Source: Gammaproteobacteria bacterium (GTDB taxonomy: Bacteria; Pseudomonadota; Gammaproteobacteria; Arenicellales; JAOTYS01). Taken from it: 7,966 nt of DNA. The stretch spans positions 1 through 7,966 of the forward strand of contig JAOTYS010000213.1 of NCBI GenBank assembly GCA_029861795.1. The letters run 5' to 3'. Both the position numbers and the translations under genes were made by a program. The notes beneath the pieces were generated by a model that was not told where the DNA came from, did no database searches, and saw only the letters and a list, made by a program, of their open reading frames with translations. Below are positions 1 through 7,202 of the stretch, piece after piece (position 1 is the first letter of the stretch; the number at the start of each line of letters is the position of its first letter).

Positions 1-492
1 AGCCACGGTTTTGCTAAGGGAAAGGCGACTCGTGAATTAGCTTTACACGAGTTTTACCTGGGTTATCAACAAAAGACTATGGAACCCGGTGAGTTTGTAG
101 AATCGACACGCATTCCCCTACCAATGGAAAATACTCAGTTTCGTACTTATAAGATATCTAAGCGATTTGATCAGGACATCTCTGCAGTCTGTGGCGCGTT
201 TTCCTTAGCGCTGGATAACAATACCGTACACGACATTCGAATATGTTATGGCGGTATGGCGGCCACGCCCAAACGGGCGTTACAGTGTGAGAATACGATA
301 AAAGACCGTAAATGGAACGAAGCAACTGTCGACGCAGCCGTAGCCGCTTTAGCCCTCGATTACAAACCGTTGAACGACATGAGAGCGAGTGCTGAGTATC
401 GCATTTTAGTTGCCGCCAATTTATTGAGGAAATTCTTTATCGACACGACTGAAGTTGAGCCGGGCACCTATGTGCGGGAGTACGGCACATGA
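1..492 (+). CDS. xdhA: Xanthine dehydrogenase small subunit XdhA, C-terminal part (5' end outside window)
   Basis: The frame is open from the first base, so the gene starts upstream; 163 C-terminal residues are visible. In two-subunit bacterial xanthine dehydrogenases this cytoplasmic subunit carries the two 2Fe-2S clusters and FAD, and passes electrons from the molybdenum site on XdhB to NAD+. The visible part is the end of the FAD-binding domain followed by the CO-dehydrogenase flavoprotein C-terminal domain, from about visible residue 48 onward. Signature stretches of XdhA are present: ATRELALHEFYLGYQ, SKRFDQDISAVC, GGMAATPKRA and DMRASAEYR. The iron-sulfur domains lie outside the window and cannot be checked. 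Its TGA stop overlaps the xdhB start as ATGA, implying translational coupling and equal subunit supply. The match in motif order is strong enough that a CoxM-type subunit of another hydroxylase is unlikely. Confidence 0.93.
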   Translation, partial: SHGFAKGKATRELALHEFYLGYQQKTMEPGEFVESTRIPLPMENTQFRTYKISKRFDQDISAVCGAFSLALDNNTVHDIRICYGGMAATPKRALQCENTIKDRKWNEATVDAAVAALALDYKPLNDMRASAEYRILVAANLLRKFFIDTTEVEPGTYVREYGT

Positions 493-2861
493 GGCCCACG
501 TACGACCACGAGCCCTTTCCAACCTCATTTGGTGATCCCCTACCCCATGAAAGCGCCCACCTACACGTCTGCGGTGAGGCGCGGTATATCGACGACATAC
601 CCGAACCCAAAGATACGCTCCATGCGGCGATTGGCATTAGTGAGCGCGCGCATGCGCGTATTAAGGCCATCGACTTGAGCCCGGTGTTCGCAGCCGAAGG
701 CGTTGTCGACATCATGGCTGCCGCTGATGTGCCTGGAAAGAACGACTTTGGGCCGATCATCGCCGATGATCCCATATTCGCCAAAGACGAGGTGCGATGT
801 GTCGGTCAATCCATCTTTGCGGTCGCTGCCGAGACCGTGGAGCAGGCGCGACGCGCAGCGCGCCTAGCCAAGATTGACTATGAGGAACTGCCATCGATCT
901 TTGATCTGGACGAAGCAGTCAAAAAGGAATCATTCGTTATCCCCACCAAGACCTTGGCCCGGGGCAATAGTACTGACGCGATCACGAGAGCCACCCATCG
1001 ATTGCGGGGCCGGTTCAGAATTGGTGGTCAGGAGCAGTTCTACCTTGAGGGGCATATCGCCATGGCCATCCCTCAAGAAGACGGACAAATGCTGGTCTAC
1101 AGCTCTACCCAGCATCCTGGTGAAGTTCAACATCAGGTCGCAGACGCGCTGGGCGTGCGCGATCACAATGTCGTCGTCCATTGCCGGCGTATGGGCGGGG
1201 GGTTTGGTGGAAAGGAAACCCAGCCCGCGCTGTTCGCTTGTATCGCAGCACTGCTTGCGAACAGCACTGGTCGCGCTATCAAGCTTAGGCTCGACCGGGA
1301 CGATGACATCACCATGACCGGCAAACGACACGACTTTAATATGGATTATGACGTCGGTTTTGATGACGATGGACGCATTCGGGGTATCGAATTCGTGCAA
1401 TCGGCACGCGCAGGAATGTCTGCGGATCTGACAGGCCCGGTGGCTGACCGTGCAGTGTTCCACAGCGACAATTGTTATTTCCTAGAAAACGTAAAGATCA
1501 TTTCGCATCGTTGCAAGACTAATACAGTCTCCAATACCGCATTTCGCGGTTTTGGAGGCCCCCAAGGGATGCTTGCCATTGAGCATGTTATCGACGAGAT
1601 CGCCCGTTACCTTCAAAAGGATCCCCTGGAGGTTAGAAGAACAAACTTTTACGGAGTGGACGAACGCAATGTCACACCGTATCAAATGAAAGTCGAGGAC
1701 AACATCATCCACGACATCGTCGATCAACTAGAGAAAAGCTCAAACTACAGAAGGCGCCGGCAAGAGATTGATCAGTTCAATACGACAAGCAAGTATCTGA
1801 AACGCGGCATAGCGCTCACACCAGTAAAGTTTGGAATCTCCTTCACCGCAACGCACTACAATCAGGCCGGCGCTTTGATCAACGTCTATCACACCGACGG
1901 CAGTGTCATCTTGAACCACGGTGGCACTGAAATGGGGCAAGGATTGTTCACCAAGGTGGCTCAAGTTGTTGCTGGCGAGCTCGAGATAGATATCAGCAAG
2001 ATCAGATGCTCCGCGTCGGATACTTCTAAAGTTCCTAACGCGTCGGCCACCGCCGCCTCTTCGGGAAGTGACTTAAACGGTATGGCCGCTCAGGCGGCAG
2101 CTAGGACTATCAAGAATCGACTTATTGGGTTTGCCGCTGAAACTTACAACGTTTCGCCGGATGATGTCGTCTTTAACAAAGGCACAATTCAGGTTGGAAC
2201 AGAAACGCTAAGTTGGGAAGAGTTGGTTAACCGGGCCTACCATGCGCGCGTATCATTATCCGCGGCAGGCTACTACCGTACTCCCAAGATTCACTATGAT
2301 CTTGAAAAGCTAGCGGGCCGCCCCTTTTATTATTTTGCGTATGGGGCTGCAGTGTCAGAAGTCATCGTCGATATCTTGACTGGTGAGCACAAACTCCTGC
2401 AAGTCGACATTCTGCACGACGTTGGCAAGTCCATTAATCCTGCTATTGACCTGGGGCAAGTAGAAGGCGGATTCATCCAAGGGATGGGGTGGTTGACCAG
2501 CGAGGAACTATGGTGGGATAAGTCGGGCAGACTGATGACACATGCCCCGTCAACTTACAAAATTCCGGTTTGCAGCGATTGGCCTGAGAAGTTCAACGTC
2601 AAGTTATTGGCCACCGGGCAAAACCGCGAAGAGACGATTCATCGTTCCAAAGCGGTCGGCGAGCCGCCGTTGATGCTGGCCAACTCTGTCTTTTTTGCTA
2701 TCAAAGATGCCATCGCCAGTGTTGCCGATCATCAGTTGAGCCCGAGCCTAGATACCCCGGCGACCCCCGAACGAGTGTTGATGACTATTCAGTCACTAAA
2801 GCAGCAACGATCGGTATCACGACAAACAAAGAAGGTAGCCACACCTACCCCTGTTTCATAA
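489..2861 (+). CDS. xdhB: Xanthine dehydrogenase molybdopterin-binding subunit XdhB
   Basis: This 790-residue protein hydroxylates hypoxanthine and xanthine to urate at a molybdenum-pterin centre in the purine breakdown pathway, as a partner of XdhA. Length fits bacterial XdhB (about 770-800). An a/b-hammerhead domain (about 20-125) precedes the two molybdopterin-binding domains (about 150-690). Active-site residues known from the bovine enzyme can be placed by motif spacing: Q208 (bovine Q767), E243 in MGGGFGGKE (E802), R321 (R880), R353 and F355 in FRGFGG (R912, F914), F452 in GISFT (F1009), and the base E725 in VGEPPLML (E1261). The E243/R321 pair marks a purine rather than an aldehyde substrate. 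GGTEMGQG at 478-485 is another cofactor contact. The ATG overlaps the xdhA stop and has GGGAG at 476-480, 8 bases upstream. The Lys/Arg/Thr-rich tail after about residue 765 looks unstructured. No xdhC follows. Confidence 0.96.
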   Translation: MRPTYDHEPFPTSFGDPLPHESAHLHVCGEARYIDDIPEPKDTLHAAIGISERAHARIKAIDLSPVFAAEGVVDIMAAADVPGKNDFGPIIADDPIFAKDEVRCVGQSIFAVAAETVEQARRAARLAKIDYEELPSIFDLDEAVKKESFVIPTKTLARGNSTDAITRATHRLRGRFRIGGQEQFYLEGHIAMAIPQEDGQMLVYSSTQHPGEVQHQVADALGVRDHNVVVHCRRMGGGFGGKETQPALFACIAALLANSTGRAIKLRLDRDDDITMTGKRHDFNMDYDVGFDDDGRIRGIEFVQSARAGMSADLTGPVADRAVFHSDNCYFLENVKIISHRCKTNTVSNTAFRGFGGPQGMLAIEHVIDEIARYLQKDPLEVRRTNFYGVDERNVTPYQMKVEDNIIHDIVDQLEKSSNYRRRRQEIDQFNTTSKYLKRGIALTPVKFGISFTATHYNQAGALINVYHTDGSVILNHGGTEMGQGLFTKVAQVVAGELEIDISKIRCSASDTSKVPNASATAASSGSDLNGMAAQAAARTIKNRLIGFAAETYNVSPDDVVFNKGTIQVGTETLSWEELVNRAYHARVSLSAAGYYRTPKIHYDLEKLAGRPFYYFAYGAAVSEVIVDILTGEHKLLQVDILHDVGKSINPAIDLGQVEGGFIQGMGWLTSEELWWDKSGRLMTHAPSTYKIPVCSDWPEKFNVKLLATGQNREETIHRSKAVGEPPLMLANSVFFAIKDAIASVADHQLSPSLDTPATPERVLMTIQSLKQQRSVSRQTKKVATPTPVS

Positions 2862-2934
2862 ACTCCTAAAGAATTTGAGCTCCGTTTTAAGTGAGCGACA
2901 CAGCCTTGCTCGCTGAGTCAAGATACTTAATCTC
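2862..2934. terminator. Convergent intergenic gap with weak inverted repeats, possible bidirectional terminator
   Basis: This 73-base gap separates the ends of two converging genes, so transcription should stop here from both sides. A stem AGCGA/TCGCT (2894-2898 with 2910-2914, loop of 11) lies inside an outer pair TTAAGT/ACTTAA (2887-2892 with 2925-2930). ACTTAA can alternatively pair with TTAAGT at 2935-2940, across the stop of the minus-strand gene. Neither stem is GC-rich and long, and neither is followed by a clear T run, so this is only a weak candidate. Rho-dependent ending is equally possible. Confidence 0.25.
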
Positions 2935-4755
2935 TTAAGTCGCAGCAGGGGATGTGGCGAACTCATCCTGCACCATCCTACCTAGATCGCGCAACAGTTC
3001 CAGATGGTCTTCGTCGAGTTCCCGTGGCCTGTGGTCGATTAGACATAGAGTACCGATTCGGCTCCCGTCCCCGAGAGCGAGAGGGACCCCGGCGTAGAAT
3101 CGCACGTGCGGCTCGGAGGTCACTAGAGGATTGTCCGCGAACCGTGAGTCTTGCAGCGTGTCGTTAATCAAGAGGATGTCATCCTGGAGAATAGCGTGCG
3201 CGCAGAAGGCCGTCTCCCTGGGTGTCTCACTGACCTCAATGCCGTGTCTTGACTTGAACCACTGACGCTCACGATCCACCAAGCTCACCACGGCGATCGG
3301 CACATTGAAAAGTGCCGACGCGATCCGTGTGTAGCGGTCGAAGCGCTCCTCCGGCTCAGTGTCTAATATGGCGAGCTCACACAGGGCGCGTAGCCGAGTC
3401 TGCTCATCATCTGGAAATCGCGCCTTCTCCCAACGACATGCCCGACGCAGCAATAGTGAGCGCACTCGCGTGCGTGCATAGGTGGCCGAGAACGGCTTAA
3501 CCAGCCAGTCAGTTACTCCCGCCTCTTTGCCCCTGCGCAGGTCAACATCCTTCTCAGTCTGCGCAACGATCACAATGGGTACTTCCTCTCCATAAGTACC
3601 TTCGGCGCGGCGGATGGCTCGACAAGTCTCGAGCGTGTCGCAGCCCATCAGTTCGCGCTCCAACACCACCAGAGACGGATGCTCCAGTCGCGCTAATCTT
3701 CGCACTGCTTCATCGTCTCCCGCGATGTGCAACGGCAGTCGATCAGCCCGCACGGCCTCGGAAAGCGTTATCGCTGCCGCTGAATCGTTTACCGCAATAA
3801 GAACAGATTGATCGAGCAGGGCTGGCAGTGTACTGAACACTGCTGACACACCTGGTGTCGCGGTGGAAGGGCGATCCGCTTCGACGGCTTCCAGTTCCAG
3901 GACTTGACCCTCGGCCGCACCAAAGACCTCGAGGCAGCCTCCTGCCGCAGCGACGCGGTCTTGGGCGCGGTCCACAAAGCCGTCTACTGCGTCGTCGTCT
4001 CGCAGTGGGTCGTGGTGAAACAACGCCAGCCGGCGAACGCCTGCCGCCAATGCTGTGTCGACCGCATATTCCACAGTGCTGTGGCCCCACCCTCTTTTGT
4101 CCGGGTACTCTTCTGCGTTGTATTGCGCGTCATGGATCAGTAGATCGGCGCCCGAAAGGAACTCGACGTGGTGATCGTCCTCGCCTCCAGTGGATTGATA
4201 GCCGTCTTCGGCGAGCCGCGCCGCATGAGCCTCGTGGTCAGTGGAGTAGACAACGCTAACGCCGTCCGCCTCCAGCCGGTAACCCAGCGTCAGTGCCGGA
4301 TGGTTCAAGTATCGTGTGGTGACGAGAGCATTTCCGATCACGAAGCTTCCCTCAACGAGATCGTGGTAATGGATTCTCGCACCGAACTCCTCGAGCGTAA
4401 TAGGAAAATAGGTGTACTGCATCTGCCCCGCCAAGGTCTCGCGCAGAGATGAACCGAGACCACGGGGGCCATAGATCTGCCACTCGTTTCCCGGAACAAA
4501 AAGAGGCTGGAAGAAAGGGATCCCCTGAATGTGGTCCCAGTGGGTGTGGCTTATGAGTATGTGTCCACACACGGGTCCGTCGTGAGCCTCCATCAGCGCC
4601 ACACCGAGTGCGTGCGCGCCGGTACCACAGTCAAAAATGATAATCGTACCATCGCCTGAGCGCGCTTCGACGCAAGAGGTGTTCCCGCCATAGCGGATGG
4701 TGTTCGGACCCGGCTTGGCGATAGATCCACGAGTGCCCCAGAAACAGATGCGCAT
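2935..4755 (-). CDS. Metallo-beta-lactamase-fold hydrolase fused to a degenerate receiver domain and a GAF domain
   Basis: A 606-residue, apparently cytoplasmic protein with no signal peptide or membrane helix. Residues 1 to about 290 form a PhnP-like (COG1235-type) metallo-beta-lactamase fold: start MRICFWGTRGS, metal motif H70-T-H72-W-D74-H75, further ligand candidates H152 (LNHP), D173 (STDHEAH), HDAQY at 208-212, H225 and H247/H248. Enzymes of this fold that resemble PhnP cleave cyclic phosphodiesters; the substrate here is unknown. Residues about 316-435 are a CheY-like receiver in which D324 and K420 (VKPF) are kept, but the phospho-acceptor Asp is E366 and the usual Thr/Ser is A398. 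Residues about 452-600 are a GAF domain of the type often placed before diguanylate cyclases (AILDTEPEERFDR, RQWFKSRHG, FCAHAI, FYAGVPL, GTLCLIDHRP). No output domain follows the GAF. It is the second gene of an operon behind the CHASE2 cyclase, 36 bases away, with a strong ribosome binding site. Domain calls are firm; the function is inferred. Confidence 0.9.
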   Translation of the reverse strand: MRICFWGTRGSIAKPGPNTIRYGGNTSCVEARSGDGTIIIFDCGTGAHALGVALMEAHDGPVCGHILISHTHWDHIQGIPFFQPLFVPGNEWQIYGPRGLGSSLRETLAGQMQYTYFPITLEEFGARIHYHDLVEGSFVIGNALVTTRYLNHPALTLGYRLEADGVSVVYSTDHEAHAARLAEDGYQSTGGEDDHHVEFLSGADLLIHDAQYNAEEYPDKRGWGHSTVEYAVDTALAAGVRRLALFHHDPLRDDDAVDGFVDRAQDRVAAAGGCLEVFGAAEGQVLELEAVEADRPSTATPGVSAVFSTLPALLDQSVLIAVNDSAAAITLSEAVRADRLPLHIAGDDEAVRRLARLEHPSLVVLERELMGCDTLETCRAIRRAEGTYGEEVPIVIVAQTEKDVDLRRGKEAGVTDWLVKPFSATYARTRVRSLLLRRACRWEKARFPDDEQTRLRALCELAILDTEPEERFDRYTRIASALFNVPIAVVSLVDRERQWFKSRHGIEVSETPRETAFCAHAILQDDILLINDTLQDSRFADNPLVTSEPHVRFYAGVPLALGDGSRIGTLCLIDHRPRELDEDHLELLRDLGRMVQDEFATSPAAT

Positions 4756-4760
4756 CGGGT

Positions 4761-4768
4761 ACCTCCTT
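4761..4768 (-). promoter_or_regulatory. Near-perfect Shine-Dalgarno site of the hydrolase-receiver-GAF gene
   Basis: On the minus strand this reads AAGGAGGT, an almost complete complement of the 16S rRNA tail, ending 5 bases before the ATG at 4755. It fixes the start codon and suggests strong independent initiation of the second operon gene. The cyclase before it has a poorer site, so the hydrolase protein may be made in excess over the cyclase. Confidence 0.85.
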
Positions 4769-4791
4769 AAAATCGAGCCCGCGGCTAACGG

Positions 4792-7047
4792 CTACTTGGC
4801 ATCCATACGGATCACCGAGGGATCTTCTGATATAGGTGGTTGCGTTTGATACTCACGACAAAGGTTGAGGTAGAAGCGAGAAGGGCCGTCTTCTGGGTAA
4901 TCCTTTAGAACGGCTTCGAAGTGATTGGCTGCCTCGGACCATTGCTGCTTTTCAAAAAGACCAAGTGCCTGAGTGAAACGTTCGCGAAGCCGGACCTGGC
5001 TTTTGTTTGCCGATCCATCCGCCGCAAGGATCTCGACGATCGAAATGGGATCCGCCTTGCCGACCAGAATAAATCGCCCGAGTGGTCGCGTCAGCAGTCC
5101 GTTGGGCTTCTTGACTACAGGGTCGCTGGCTAGAATATGAGTTCCGAGGTGTTTGTTGAGACTCTCGAGGCGCGCAGCCGTGTTGGCACAATCGCCAAGA
5201 ATGCTGTAACCCATGCGACCTCCGCCGCCGGTGTGGCCAAGATAAAAGTGTCCTTCCTCTAAGCCGATGCGCGCGTTAAGGTTGACGTCCTCAGTTTCCT
5301 TATTGAAGCGGTCTACGGCATCAACCACTGCGAGGCTTGCGAGTGCAGCGTTATGCCGGTCAAGCGCCTCGGGTTCATCGGCCGTCCACGCGCACATGAT
5401 AGTGTCTGCATGAAACTCTGTGACGTCCACTTTGTGCTGCTTCAGCGCATGGGCAAGTGCATCGAAATATCTGTTCATGAACGAAGCGAGCTCGCTGGGC
5501 GCCATGGTCTCTGAGATCGTGGTAAAGCCCGACATGTCTGTGGCCAAGCAGGCACCGTAGACGACCTTGTTCAACGAGCTCGGATCGAGTTCTTTCTCGG
5601 TGAGCTCCTTCGCAATATTTTCGGGTAGGTAATAGCTGACCGCCTTGCTGATGAGCTTCTCCTTGCGTCGCTCAAGCAGGTATTGGCCAAAAAGACCGAT
5701 GAACAACGCCATGGGTAACTGCACCAACACCGGCGTTGCCAGCGGCAACCACACGTCGGTGGAATTGAACGCGAACTGCACACCGAAGACGTAAAGCCCT
5801 GACAGCAACAGTGCTAACGGCACACCCGCCAAGGCTGGCAGCAAGTAAATCCCAGCACCTAGAATGATGCCAAACAGCAACAGAATGGCGGTTGTGGTTG
5901 CCGTGTTGCTGGGCTTCAGTGTTCGATCGGTGAGTAGATTGCCGAATCCTGTTGCTGCAATCTCAACGCCACTCAAGTCTACCCCGTCACTGCGTGTAAA
6001 TACCGTATAAAACCGATCCGGCTGACCGGGATCGAATAGGTCTGAGAACCCGACAAAAACCACCTTATTAGTAAAATCCAAGGCGGCTGGATCGATGTTG
6101 GGATCGCTACCCGTAATTACAGCCTTGTATGGGATGGTAGGAATGCTTCCCGGTGGCCCATAAAAATTGAGATAAGGGTTATCACCACTTTGGTAGAGCT
6201 TTGCCAAGGCCATGACGAGCTGGTCTTCCATCGCAGTCGTTCCCTGGTCGGGCTCAGCGGAGAGCGCCGCATCAATTGTTTCACCAAGCGATAGATCGTT
6301 CTTAAACGAACGGCGGAACCGGCGCATTACGTTCCGTAAATCCGCCGCATGTACGAGCTCGCTGCTGTGGCGCGGCAAATCGTCGACAATTGCAGGGTCA
6401 AACTGCTGCAGAATTTCAAGCCAGCGCTCGTAAACACCCAATGCGTAAACCTGCAGCGCGACCGCCGGCATGGTCGCTGCGTCGTCGGCGCTCGGCTTAA
6501 AGGTCCAGAACTGAAAGATGTTCACCTGCACTTTCGGAACCGGAAACGGTGCAAGCCCCTTAGCCGCTTCTGCCAGCGCGGGGATAGGCGGAATAAGCTC
6601 TTCGGCCCAAATAGTGCCGGTCTGCTTTCCATTGACATCAAACACCGGCTGCCGCTTGCCTTCCAATCTCTCGAACAAAACGACGCGTCCGGAATCGGCT
6701 ACTGCCTTAGCGAACTCAACATCGTGTTGGGCTTCTTTCGGTCTCTTGAAATCCAAGTCGAAAACAATGACCGAGGCGCCTCGCTCGACAAGGCTTTCGA
6801 TCAAACGCGCGTGGATGGATCGTGGCCAATCACGCGGAAGGGCAGGAAGTCCAAGACCCTCTGTGGCGCGGTCGTTGATAGCGACCACTGCAACATTGGG
6901 TGGTGGCTCGATGGCTCCGCGCACTTTGAACAGCCAGGCAAGGCCAACGTTCTGTTCGAAGTAAGTCCCGACTGGGATTAGCGTGAGAATTACGCCAATC
7001 AGACCTGTTGCAACGCCAACGCCTAAACCCTTTAGCCAGCGAGGCAT
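4792..7047 (-). CDS. CHASE2 sensor-domain class III adenylate/guanylate cyclase with TPR-like tail
   Basis: A 751-residue inner-membrane receptor cyclase. A membrane helix at about 8-30 is followed by a CHASE2 sensor domain (about 31-375, extracytoplasmic by family rule), then three helices (about 385-406, 407-427 and 434-457) and a cytoplasmic class III catalytic domain (about 490-675). Metal-binding D504 (ATDMSGFT) and D548 (HADTIM) are present, as are N622 and the transition-state R626 in GDCANTAARLE. The usual Gly before the second Asp is A547, Glu stands at the Lys position that reads adenine in classical cyclases, and Ser (S615) stands where Asp or Thr normally contacts the base. cAMP versus cGMP therefore cannot be decided by eye. 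Residues about 687-735 (FTQALGLFEKQQWSEAANHF) look like one TPR-type helical pair. The ATG at 7047 has AGGAG at 7060-7064, a long 12-base spacing, and an in-frame stop six codons upstream rules out an earlier start. It is the first gene of the operon. Confidence 0.93.
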   Translation of the reverse strand: MPRWLKGLGVGVATGLIGVILTLIPVGTYFEQNVGLAWLFKVRGAIEPPPNVAVVAINDRATEGLGLPALPRDWPRSIHARLIESLVERGASVIVFDLDFKRPKEAQHDVEFAKAVADSGRVVLFERLEGKRQPVFDVNGKQTGTIWAEELIPPIPALAEAAKGLAPFPVPKVQVNIFQFWTFKPSADDAATMPAVALQVYALGVYERWLEILQQFDPAIVDDLPRHSSELVHAADLRNVMRRFRRSFKNDLSLGETIDAALSAEPDQGTTAMEDQLVMALAKLYQSGDNPYLNFYGPPGSIPTIPYKAVITGSDPNIDPAALDFTNKVVFVGFSDLFDPGQPDRFYTVFTRSDGVDLSGVEIAATGFGNLLTDRTLKPSNTATTTAILLLFGIILGAGIYLLPALAGVPLALLLSGLYVFGVQFAFNSTDVWLPLATPVLVQLPMALFIGLFGQYLLERRKEKLISKAVSYYLPENIAKELTEKELDPSSLNKVVYGACLATDMSGFTTISETMAPSELASFMNRYFDALAHALKQHKVDVTEFHADTIMCAWTADEPEALDRHNAALASLAVVDAVDRFNKETEDVNLNARIGLEEGHFYLGHTGGGGRMGYSILGDCANTAARLESLNKHLGTHILASDPVVKKPNGLLTRPLGRFILVGKADPISIVEILAADGSANKSQVRLRERFTQALGLFEKQQWSEAANHFEAVLKDYPEDGPSRFYLNLCREYQTQPPISEDPSVIRMDAK

Positions 7048-7098
7048 GTCGACACTGTGCTCCTAACCCTCCAGACACACATATGCTACATGAAATCT
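7048..7098 (-). promoter_or_regulatory. Leader of the cyclase operon; promoter region not resolved
   Basis: These 51 bases lie between the cyclase start codon and the first repeat of the transposase element. They hold the likely ribosome binding site (AGGAG on the minus strand, 7064-7060) and a second purine-rich GGAGGG just upstream. No convincing -35/-10 pair is visible, so the operon's promoter either uses weak boxes here or lies inside the repeat region at 7099-7150. Confidence 0.3.
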
Positions 7099-7118
7099 GG
7101 GGTCAGGTCCGATTGAAT
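7099..7118 (+). repeat. Left flanking repeat R1
   Basis: Reads GGGGTCAGGTCCGATTGAAT. It matches the right-hand repeat R3 (7917-7936) at 18 of 20 positions in the same orientation, and R2 (7124-7143) at 17 of 20. It begins 51 bases upstream of the divergent cyclase start codon. Confidence 0.85.
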
Positions 7119-7123
7119 CTCAC

Positions 7124-7143
7124 GGGGTCGGGTGCGATTGAAA
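7124..7143 (+). repeat. Left flanking repeat R2, tandem to R1
   Basis: Reads GGGGTCGGGTGCGATTGAAA, starting 25 bases after R1. Its first 18 bases are the inverted copy of 7936-7953 with a single mismatch, so R2 and R4 are the best inverted pair of the element. Confidence 0.85.
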
Positions 7144-7189
7144 TTTGGCTTTAGATATGAGATGGTTTTCCTACCTGCTATATGGAAAC

Positions 7190-7195
7190 AAGGAG
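7190..7195 (+). promoter_or_regulatory. Shine-Dalgarno site that decides the transposase start
   Basis: AAGGAG ends 7 bases before the ATG at 7203. An in-frame ATG at 7182 lies upstream of this site and has no purine-rich site of its own, so 7203 is the better start. Protein families of this kind also normally begin MARLPR, as the 7203 start gives. Confidence 0.8.
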
Positions 7196-7202
7196 CCAAG
7201 GA

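Noticed and set aside
1023..1052. Glu187 in the GGQEQFYLE stretch of XdhB as the substrate-binding Glu (bovine E802)
   Set aside because: Spacing to the FRGFGG motif is wrong. E243 in GGKE is 110 residues before R353, exactly as E802 is before R912, so E243 is the right residue.
930..1463. Long open frame on the minus strand inside xdhB
   Set aside because: It lies fully antisense to conserved active-site coding of xdhB, has no recognisable domain, and is a composition effect.
3743..4090. Arg-rich open frame on the minus strand within the hydrolase-receiver-GAF gene, considered as a frameshift product
   Set aside because: The main frame runs uninterrupted through all three recognisable domains; the other frame is an out-of-phase shadow of GC-rich coding.
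6349..6981. Open frame of 210 codons on the plus strand, antisense to the CHASE2 region
   Set aside because: No recognisable motif, and it overlaps a well-supported cyclase gene over its entire length.
7099..7144. Tandem repeats R1 and R2 as the start of a CRISPR array
   Set aside because: Only two copies with a 5-base gap, related copies flank the transposase gene, and no cas genes are present.
7138..7184. TTGAAA at 7138-7143 and TGCTATAT at 7176-7183 as a sigma-70 promoter for the transposase gene
   Set aside because: The boxes are about 35 bases apart, far beyond the usual 16-18, and the second one would put the transcript start at the ribosome binding site.
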